Positions 7,898 through 13,318 of a DNA stretch of 13,318 nucleotides are shown in pieces (position 1 is the first letter of the stretch; each line of letters opens with the position of its first letter). Position numbers and translations under genes: made by a program. The notes below the pieces were generated by a model. It was not told the DNA's origin and made no database searches. It saw only the letters and a list, made by a program, of their open reading frames with translations. Source of the stretch: Candidatus Eiseniibacteriota bacterium (lineage in GTDB: Bacteria > Eisenbacteria > RBG-16-71-46 > JAGVPR01); NCBI GenBank assembly GCA_020052115.1, contig JAGVPR010000398.1, positions 1 through 13,318 of the forward strand. Direction: 5' to 3'.

Positions 7898-8859
7898 CGG
7901 CTGCACCCGCCACGGAGGCCGTGGACTGGTCGGCGGTCGTGCCGGCGTATAACGAAGCCGAGAGCTTGCCCGAGCTGATCCGGCGCATCCGTGAGGCGTT
8001 CGGGCAGCTCGGCGGCGCCGGCGAGATCATCGTCGTTGACGACGGCTCGACGGATGCGACCGAGCGCGTCCTGGAGGATCTCGCCCGCGCGGAGCCGCGC
8101 CTCCATGCGATCTTCTTCCGGCGGAACTTCGGCAAGTCGGCCGCGCTCGCCGCCGGATTCGCTCAGGCCCGCGGCCGATTCGTCTTCACGCTGGACGCTG
8201 ATCTTCAAGACGACCCCGCCGAGTTCCCCGGGCTCCTTGCGGCGCTCCAGGGGGGCAACCTGGACGTCGTCTCCGGCTGGAAGCGCGAGCGCAAGGATCC
8301 CGCCGGGAAGCGGATTCCGTCCAAGCTCTTCAATTCCGTCGTCTCGCGCGTGAGCGGGCTCAGGCTCCACGACATGAACTGCGGGCTCAAGGTCTACCGG
8401 CGAGAGGTCGTGGAACACCTGCCGGTCCACGGCGAGCTGCACCGGTTCCTGCCGGCGCTGGCGCACTGGCAGGGGTTCCGGGTGGGGGAGAAGGCGGTGC
8501 GGCACGAGGCGCGCCGCCACGGTAGGTCGAAGTTCGGGCCGTCGCGTTTCGTGAACGGTTTCCTCGACCTGTTGACCGTCATGTTTCTCACGGCCGGGCA
8601 GCGGAGCCCGCTGCACCTGTTCGGGCGGCTCGGACTTTGGACCACGGCGGTCGGTCTTCTGATCCACGCCTACTTCTTCGCGCTGTGGATCATGGGCCGC
8701 GGCCTTCGGGTGCGGCCGTTGCTGCTCTTCGGCGTCGGGCTCATCCTGCTCGGGATTCAGTTCGTCTCGATGGGACTTCTCGCCGAGATGATCGCGAACC
8801 AGGACCGGCGCCGCGAGTATCCCGTGCGCCGGAGGATCGAGGGGGGGAGGGAGCATTGA
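7867..8859 (+). CDS. GT2 polyprenyl-phosphate glycosyltransferase (ArnC/GtrB-like) with two C-terminal membrane helices
   Basis: Membrane-bound family 2 transferase of 330 residues. It has VVPAYNEAESLPEL, IIVVDDGSTDAT (nucleotide binding, about 54-64), NFGKSAALAAGF, the metal site LDADLQDDP (109-117), MNCGLKVYRREV and the arginine/lysine segment RRHGRSKFG. Two hydrophobic spans at about 249-273 and 283-307 resemble those of GtrB and ArnC, which move a sugar from a nucleotide onto undecaprenyl phosphate at the cytoplasmic face. An N-terminal extension of about 20 residues precedes the GT-A fold. Sugar specificity is not readable. The gene starts 31 bases inside the epimerase gene and ends in a TTGA overlap with the next. 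Its product may feed the DUF2723 enzyme or another outer-face transferase (inference). Confidence 0.9.
   Translation: MAEGIPRPVLTAAPATEAVDWSAVVPAYNEAESLPELIRRIREAFGQLGGAGEIIVVDDGSTDATERVLEDLARAEPRLHAIFFRRNFGKSAALAAGFAQARGRFVFTLDADLQDDPAEFPGLLAALQGGNLDVVSGWKRERKDPAGKRIPSKLFNSVVSRVSGLRLHDMNCGLKVYRREVVEHLPVHGELHRFLPALAHWQGFRVGEKAVRHEARRHGRSKFGPSRFVNGFLDLLTVMFLTAGQRSPLHLFGRLGLWTTAVGLLIHAYFFALWIMGRGLRVRPLLLFGVGLILLGIQFVSMGLLAEMIANQDRRREYPVRRRIEGGREH
8846..8853 (+). promoter_or_regulatory. Ribosome binding site for the TTG start at 8856
   Basis: GGAGGGAG precedes the TTG at 8856 with its GGAGG core five bases upstream. No ATG or GTG is placed near the first conserved residues (RILITGGAGFIG), so this site decides for the rare TTG start. 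Confidence 0.6.
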
Positions 8860-9800
8860 GGATCCTGATCACGGGCGGCGCGGGCTTCATCGGATCGCAC
8901 CTGTGCGATCACCTGCTCGATCGCGGGCACGAGGTGATCTGCATGGACAACCTGATCACCGGCGATGTACGCAACATCGCCCACATTCACGACCCGCGGT
9001 TCGCGTTCATCCAGTACGACGTCACGAACTTCATCTACGTGGAAGGTCCGGTGGATGCGGTGCTCCACTTCGCGAGCCCCGCGAGCCCGGAGGACTACCT
9101 CAAGTATCCGATCGCCACACTCAAGGTGGGCGCTCTCGGGACGCACAAGGCGCTCGGACTTGCGAAAGCGCGCGGGGCGCGCTTCCTCCTGGCCTCCACG
9201 AGCGAGGTGTACGGAGACCCGCTCGTCCATCCGCAGCCGGAGGGGTACTGGGGCAACGTAAACCCGGTGGGCGTGCGCGGCGTCTATGACGAGGCGAAGC
9301 GTTTCGCCGAAGCTCTCACGATGGCGTACCATCGCTATCACGGCGTGAACACGAAGGTCGCGCGCATCTTCAACACGTTCGGGCCGCGCATGCGCCGTGA
9401 CGACGGTCGCGCGGTGCCGAACTTCGTCAACCAGGCGCTGCGGGGCGAGGATCTGACTGTCTACGGCGACGGGAGCCAGACGCGCTCCTTCGGCTATATC
9501 AGCGATCTCGTGGACGGGCTTTACCGTCTGCTCAACTCGGACCTGAACGACCCGGTCAACATCGGCAATCCGCAGGAGATGACCGTGCTCGAGATCGCCG
9601 AGGAGATCATGAAGCTCACCGGCTCGAAGAGCCGGATCGTGTTCCGGCCTCTGCCCGAGGACGATCCGAAGGTGAGGCAGCCCGACATCTCCCGGGCGCG
9701 CGAGCTGCTCGGCTGGGAGCCGAAGGTCCCGGTGCGCGAAGCGCTGGCCATGACGATCCGCTGGTTCCAGGAAGGGAAGGACGGGGGGGCGGCTCGTTGA
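8856..9800 (+). CDS. uxs: UDP-glucuronate decarboxylase (UDP-xylose synthase), extended SDR
   Basis: Converts UDP-glucuronate to UDP-xylose through a 4-keto intermediate, NAD-dependent, cytoplasmic. The 314 residues carry TGGAGFIGSHL (6-16) and the family signature HFASPASPEDYLKYPIATL followed by KVGALGT. STSEVYGDP (114-122) and YDEAKR (Tyr144, Lys148) form the active site, and RSFGYISDLVDGL is the usual nucleotide-binding end. This pattern separates it from the GalE/RmlB group and from the epimerase two genes upstream. The start is TTG 8856, whose last bases form the TGA stop of the preceding gene (TTGA). UDP-glucose dehydrogenase, which makes the substrate, is not in the window. The presence of this enzyme predicts a xylose- or 4-keto-pentose-derived sugar in the glycan. 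Confidence 0.92.
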   Translation: MRILITGGAGFIGSHLCDHLLDRGHEVICMDNLITGDVRNIAHIHDPRFAFIQYDVTNFIYVEGPVDAVLHFASPASPEDYLKYPIATLKVGALGTHKALGLAKARGARFLLASTSEVYGDPLVHPQPEGYWGNVNPVGVRGVYDEAKRFAEALTMAYHRYHGVNTKVARIFNTFGPRMRRDDGRAVPNFVNQALRGEDLTVYGDGSQTRSFGYISDLVDGLYRLLNSDLNDPVNIGNPQEMTVLEIAEEIMKLTGSKSRIVFRPLPEDDPKVRQPDISRARELLGWEPKVPVREALAMTIRWFQEGKDGGAAR

Positions 9801-10561
9801 GGATGCTGGTCATCATCCCGACCTACAACGAAGCGGATAACATCCAGGCGCTCATTCCTGCCCTTCTCGTGCTCTCACCCGGCCTCGAGGTCCTGGTCGT
9901 GGACGACGGTTCCCCCGATGGAACCGGGCAGATCGCCGAGGGAATCCGCGCGCGGATCCCCCGCGTGCACGTGCTCCACCGGAGCCACAAGATGGGGCTC
10001 GGGAGCGCCTACGTGGCCGGTTTCAAGTACGCCCTAGAGCGCGGCTTCGATCTCGTGTTCGAGATGGACGCGGATCTCTCCCACGATCCGTCCGCGATCC
10101 CCGAGTTCATGAAGGCGATCGAGCAGGCGGATGTCGTCGTCGGCTCGCGGTACCTGAACGGCGTGACGGTCGTGAACTGGCCTCTCAGTCGGCTATTTCT
10201 GTCCTACGGCGCAAACCTCTACACGCGGATCATCACAGGGCTGCCGCTGCACGACGCGACCGGCGGATTCAAGTGCTTCCGGCGTGAGGTGCTCGAAGCA
10301 ATTGATCTCAGCCGGATCCGCTCCGACGGCTACTCGTTCCAGATCGAGATGAACTTCCTGGCATGGAGGCGCGGCTTTCGCATTATCGAGATTCCGATCA
10401 CGTTCACCGACCGGCGCGCCGGCATCTCGAAGATGTCGCGGCGCATCATCTGGGAGGCGATCTGGATGGTGTGGCGCCTGCGATTCGTGGACCTCTGGAG
10501 CCGCCTCGGAGGGGGCCGCCATCGGGCGCCCCTCGGCGCGCGCGGGGAGTCGGAGCGATGA
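9797..10561 (+). CDS. Polyprenol-phosphate mannose synthase-like GT2 (DPM1-like, no membrane helices)
   Basis: A 254-residue soluble GT-A enzyme closely matching polyprenol monophosphomannose synthases: IIPTYNEADNI, VVDDGSPDGTGQIAEG (34-49), KMGLGSAYVAGF, EMDADLSHDPSAIPEF (89-104), VVGSRYLNG, DATGGFKCFRREVL, SDGYSFQIEM and FTDRRAGISKMS. The family moves mannose from GDP-mannose to a polyprenyl phosphate at the cytoplasmic membrane face. The protein lacks the C-terminal membrane domain found in some homologues; the tail (~222-254) is aromatic then basic. The donor is inferred; glucose-type homologues exist. Start: TTG 9797 overlaps the upstream TGA as TTGA, the same arrangement as the previous gene; ATG 9803 is the alternative but its only AGG is directly adjacent. 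The stop overlaps the next gene as ATGA. Confidence 0.9.
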   Translation: MRMLVIIPTYNEADNIQALIPALLVLSPGLEVLVVDDGSPDGTGQIAEGIRARIPRVHVLHRSHKMGLGSAYVAGFKYALERGFDLVFEMDADLSHDPSAIPEFMKAIEQADVVVGSRYLNGVTVVNWPLSRLFLSYGANLYTRIITGLPLHDATGGFKCFRREVLEAIDLSRIRSDGYSFQIEMNFLAWRRGFRIIEIPITFTDRRAGISKMSRRIIWEAIWMVWRLRFVDLWSRLGGGRHRAPLGARGESER

Positions 10562-12627
10562 AGCTCCCGGTCACCGCCGTCATCGTGACCTACAACTCGC
10601 GGACTTTCATCGGCGAGTGCCTCCGGTCGCTGCGCGAGGCGGGAAACGTCTCGGAGATCCTCGTCGTGGACAACGCCTCGACAGACGGCTGCGCCGAAGT
10701 CGTGTCTCGCGAGTATCCCGAGGCGCGCCTGGTGGTGAACGAGAAGAACTTCGGGTACGCGCGCGGCGTCAACCGCGGGCTCCGGGAGGCTCGCGAGCGC
10801 TACGTGCTCGTCCTCAACCCGGACGTGCGCCTCCTGCCCGGCTCCGTCGAGGCGCTCTGGCGCGCGATGGAATCGGCTCCCTCCGTCGGGATCGCAGCGC
10901 CGAAGCTCCTGAACCCCGACGGCACGCTCCAGTATTCCTGCCGCCGGTTCTACACGTTCGGCACCTTCCTCGCCCGCCGCACCTTCCTGCGCCGCCTGCT
11001 GCCGCTCCGGCGGGTCGAGCGCCGCCACCTCATGATGGATGAGGATCATGACCGTTCGATGACCGTGGATTGGGTGATCGGCGGCGCGCTCCTCGTCCGT
11101 CGCGAGGCTGTCGAGGATGTGGGGCCGATGGACGAGCGGTTCTTCCTCTACTTCGAGGATGTGGACTGGTGCTATCGCATGAGCAAGCGCGGGTGGCGCG
11201 TCCTCTACCAGCCCGAGGCGATGATGGTGCATCACCACCGGCGCGAGAGCGCGCGAAGTCCGATGGGGCGCTCGCTCCGCACGCACATCGCCTCGTCGCT
11301 CCGTTTCTATGAGAAATGGAGCGGCGTTCTCTATTTGCTCAAGCGGAACCGCAGGCGGATGACGGGCGTCCTTCTGCTCGCCGGAGACCTCGTCGCGCTG
11401 AACGCCGCGTTCCTGCTCGCCTACGCCCTGCGCGCCTGGCTCGCCTTCGCGCTCCAGAAGCCCGTGTTTCCCCTCGGGGTCTACGGCGGGTACCTCGTGC
11501 TCCTCGACATCGTCGCGCTGCTCTGCTTCTACGCGTTCGGCCTGTACCGTCGCGGCCGGACAGGGGATTGGGCCGATCGCCTGATCGAGACCAGCCGCGC
11601 GCTCTTGGTGGCGACGATCGTGGTCATGGCGCTCACGTTCCTCTCGTACCGGCAGACCTTCTCGCGCAGCATGCTCGTGCTCTTCGCCGTCTGCGCGGCG
11701 ATCCTCGTGACGGCGGCGCGCGGACTCCTTGTGCGGCTCTACGAGGCGGCCGTCTCACAGCGCTTCGACCGGAGGCGGCTGGTCGTTCTGGGTCCGGAGG
11801 ACGCGCTCTCGGCGGCGGAGGCGGCGCACAAGGGCCGCCCACAGACCGGGTACGATCCGATCTTTCTATCTCTCGGGTCATCGCCGGCGGCGCGACGTCC
11901 CGAGGGCTTTCTCGGCTTCTTGCAAGACGAGCGCGTGAGCGATGTGCTGCTGCTCTGGAGCGGCGCGTGGCCGGCCGAATGGACGGCGGCCGTGCCCGGG
12001 TGGATGCGTGCCGGCATCGTCGTGCGCATCGCGCCGGAGTTCGCTCCCCTGCTCGGGGGCCGGATGCGCATGGAGGATCTGGGGGGCATCGCTTCGCTCC
12101 GTCTGGACAGCGCGGCCCGGCCGGGACTTCTCGGACTCGGCAAGCGGGCGAACGACTCGGCGCTCGCGGTGATCCTTCTCGTGGCTCTCGCGCCGTTCCT
12201 GGCCGTTCACGCCTGCCTGCGCGCGATTCGCGGGGCCCCGTTGACGATCGAGCGGTTGCGGGCCGCCGGTCCGCGCGGGGTGGTTGTGCTGAAACGGCTG
12301 GCCGGGATACGTTCCCCGGCGCTCGCCGCCTACGCGGGGCTCCCATCGGTGCTCTCCGGGCGCATCGCATTGGTGGGGGTGGCCCCACTCACGCCTGAGG
12401 AGGTCGGGACGCTCCCAGCGGCGCTCCGGGACCTGCACATGGAAGCGCGTCCCGGGCTTCTCGGTCCCTGGGGACCCCGCTCCGGCCTGGAGCCGGCGGA
12501 GCAGCGGCGGCTCGACCTCGAATACGTGCTCGGCTGGACGGTGGCCCGCGACTGGAAGATACTGGTGAGAAATCTGGCTGGAGGCCGTCCGGCCCCGGCC
12601 GTCTCGCTCAATGCGGAGGTGTCATGA
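10558..12627 (+). CDS. Fusion of a GT2 (rhamnosyltransferase-like) domain with a degenerate polyprenyl glycosylphosphotransferase domain
   Basis: A 689-residue two-part protein. Residues 1-~255 are a GT2 domain: VIVTYNSRTF, VVDNASTDG, NFGYARGVNRGL, LNPDVRLLPGS, WVIGGALLVRREA and RFFLYFEDVDWCYRM, typical of WbbL-like rhamnosyltransferases. Four hydrophobic spans follow (about 270-292, 307-329, 347-364, 371-392), then a Rossmann-like linker (~405-520), as in WbaP/WcaJ-type proteins. A further hydrophobic segment follows KRANDSALAV (529-538), and the C-terminal part keeps GRIALVGVAPL, ARPGLLGPWG and LDLEYVLGWTVARDWKIL, matching the family's VGPRPL, PGITGLWQ and LDxxYVxNWS motifs. The catalytic DELPQL is replaced: Ala593-Gly594 stand where Asp-Glu should be, two residues are missing after, and the KFRSM loop is shortened. 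The GT2 half looks active; the second half looks inactive. ATG 10558 overlaps the upstream stop as ATGA. Confidence 0.85.
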   Translation: MKLPVTAVIVTYNSRTFIGECLRSLREAGNVSEILVVDNASTDGCAEVVSREYPEARLVVNEKNFGYARGVNRGLREARERYVLVLNPDVRLLPGSVEALWRAMESAPSVGIAAPKLLNPDGTLQYSCRRFYTFGTFLARRTFLRRLLPLRRVERRHLMMDEDHDRSMTVDWVIGGALLVRREAVEDVGPMDERFFLYFEDVDWCYRMSKRGWRVLYQPEAMMVHHHRRESARSPMGRSLRTHIASSLRFYEKWSGVLYLLKRNRRRMTGVLLLAGDLVALNAAFLLAYALRAWLAFALQKPVFPLGVYGGYLVLLDIVALLCFYAFGLYRRGRTGDWADRLIETSRALLVATIVVMALTFLSYRQTFSRSMLVLFAVCAAILVTAARGLLVRLYEAAVSQRFDRRRLVVLGPEDALSAAEAAHKGRPQTGYDPIFLSLGSSPAARRPEGFLGFLQDERVSDVLLLWSGAWPAEWTAAVPGWMRAGIVVRIAPEFAPLLGGRMRMEDLGGIASLRLDSAARPGLLGLGKRANDSALAVILLVALAPFLAVHACLRAIRGAPLTIERLRAAGPRGVVVLKRLAGIRSPALAAYAGLPSVLSGRIALVGVAPLTPEEVGTLPAALRDLHMEARPGLLGPWGPRSGLEPAEQRRLDLEYVLGWTVARDWKILVRNLAGGRPAPAVSLNAEVS
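12615..12620 (+). promoter_or_regulatory. Ribosome binding site for the terminal propeller gene
   Basis: GGAGGT sits three bases before ATG 12624, inside the end of the upstream fusion gene. It supports translation of an open frame that has no stop before the right edge. Confidence 0.6.
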
Positions 12628-13318
12628 CCGGCCGTCTCCTGCTTACCTTGGGGGCCTGCGCGCTCCTGGCCGCAGCCTGGGCTTCGGCCGCCGGCGCCGC
12701 CGTCGGCGACTGGACGAGCTACACGTGGTCGAACGGCGTGAGCGACTTGGCCGCGGACAGTGATGCGCTCTGGTGGGCGACGGGCGGGGGCGTCGTGCGT
12801 GTGGATCTATCGAGCCTCGAGACCACGGTCCTGAACCGCGCCCGTAGCACGCTCGTGAGCGACACGCTCACGTCTGTCTGTATCGGATCGGACGGGATCG
12901 TGTGGTTCGGCTCGGCCGACCGCGCCGTGAGCGGCTTCGATCCTTCCAACTCGACGTGGAAGCGCATCCAGGAGATCGACGGGCTGCCCGACTCCCGGAT
13001 CCGCACGCTGACCTGCGTCGGTTCGGCGCTCTGGGTGGGGGCCAGTCGTGGATTCGCCGAGTTCCGCGACGGCTTGCCGACCGCGAACTCCTGCACCCAG
13101 GGGATTGATCTTGGATGCGGGCTCGTCTCCTTCGACATTCGGGCGATCCTCATCTCGGGCTCGACGCGGTGGTTCGGAACGGCGCTCGGCGTCTCGCGCC
13201 TCGCCGCCGGCGAGTGGGACACCCTCAATGCGGGGCTTGCCTCGGTTGCGACCGCCTCTCTCGCGACCCTGGACGGCGAGGTGTGGTGCGTCGCGGGCAC
13301 GCCGGCCGCGGACGGCTC
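12624..13318 (+). CDS. Secreted beta-propeller-like protein ('two-component regulator propeller' type), 3' partial
   Basis: An open frame of 231 full codons running off the right edge with no stop. Residues 1-~26 form a signal peptide: a short Arg-containing start, a hydrophobic LLLTLGACALLAAAWA core and an AxA-type end (AAGAA|VG). The mature part shows repeated Trp-containing blades: LWWATGGGVVRVD (about 49-61), VWFGSADRAVSGFD (about 93-106), LWVGASRGFAEF (about 136-147) and RWFGTALGVSRL (about 182-193). This spacing of 43-46 residues and the W-x-G-T/A/S pattern match the propeller repeats seen in periplasmic sensor regions and in secreted T9SS-associated proteins of FCB-type bacteria. The C-terminus that would tell these apart is missing. 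Start ATG 12624 overlaps the upstream stop as ATGA and has GGAGGT upstream. It is possibly a target or partner of the glycan machinery (inference). Confidence 0.8.
   Translation, partial: MTGRLLLTLGACALLAAAWASAAGAAVGDWTSYTWSNGVSDLAADSDALWWATGGGVVRVDLSSLETTVLNRARSTLVSDTLTSVCIGSDGIVWFGSADRAVSGFDPSNSTWKRIQEIDGLPDSRIRTLTCVGSALWVGASRGFAEFRDGLPTANSCTQGIDLGCGLVSFDIRAILISGSTRWFGTALGVSRLAAGEWDTLNAGLASVATASLATLDGEVWCVAGTPAADG

Noticed and set aside
6950..9800. Recent tandem duplication of SDR genes, suggested by similar N-termini (GAGFIGSHL and VAGFIGSHL)
   Set aside because: The similarity is limited to the NAD-binding fold; the rest belongs to separate subfamilies (4-epimerase-like versus UDP-xylose synthase).

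Overview
The window is about 13.3 kb of uniformly GC-rich DNA. It holds thirteen protein genes, all on the + strand, and both end genes are cut by the window edges. I see no tRNA, rRNA, mobile element, CRISPR array or inverted repeat of note. No stretch longer than 15 bases lies between genes, so there is no gene-free region to describe. The ribBA-ribH-nusB order is widespread in bacteria. A GC-rich genome, a DUF2723-TPR protein and a secreted 'regulator propeller'-type protein beside glycosyltransferases would suit an uncultivated FCB-like or Candidatus Eisenbacteria-like lineage. That placement is an inference from gene style, not from a marker gene.

Layout. (1) 1-1762, housekeeping: the 3' end of ribBA (bifunctional DHBP synthase / GTP cyclohydrolase II), ribH (lumazine synthase) and nusB (antitermination factor). 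(2) 1770-2495: a calcineurin-like metallophosphoesterase. (3) 2511-12627, a nine-gene glycan block: a SAM methyltransferase, a GT4 glycosyltransferase, a large DUF2723 (TMEM260-like, GT-C type) membrane protein with a TPR tail, an extended-SDR sugar-nucleotide epimerase, an ArnC/GtrB-like GT2 with two C-terminal membrane helices, a UDP-glucuronate decarboxylase (UDP-xylose synthase), a polyprenol-phosphate-mannose-synthase-like GT2, and a 689-residue fusion of a GT2 domain to a polyprenyl-phosphate glycosylphosphotransferase-like domain. (4) 12624 to the right edge: the start of a secreted beta-propeller-like protein, an open frame that runs off the window.

How they may work together. Two SDR enzymes would supply sugar nucleotides (UDP-xylose and a 4-epimer). 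Two DPM1/ArnC-like enzymes would load sugars onto a polyprenyl phosphate carrier on the cytoplasmic face. The DUF2723 protein is a plausible GT-C enzyme using such a lipid-linked donor on the outer face; its animal homologue TMEM260 is a protein O-mannosyltransferase. The GT4 and GT2 enzymes would extend a glycan in the cytoplasm. The fused glycosylphosphotransferase-like domain has lost the catalytic Asp-Glu and much of the catalytic loop, so it probably does not start glycan synthesis. The most interesting reading is an uncharacterised bacterial surface or protein glycosylation pathway (DUF2723 plus Dpm1-like donor enzyme plus a pseudo-phosphoglycosyltransferase fusion), translationally coupled at almost every junction and continuous with the riboflavin/nusB genes.
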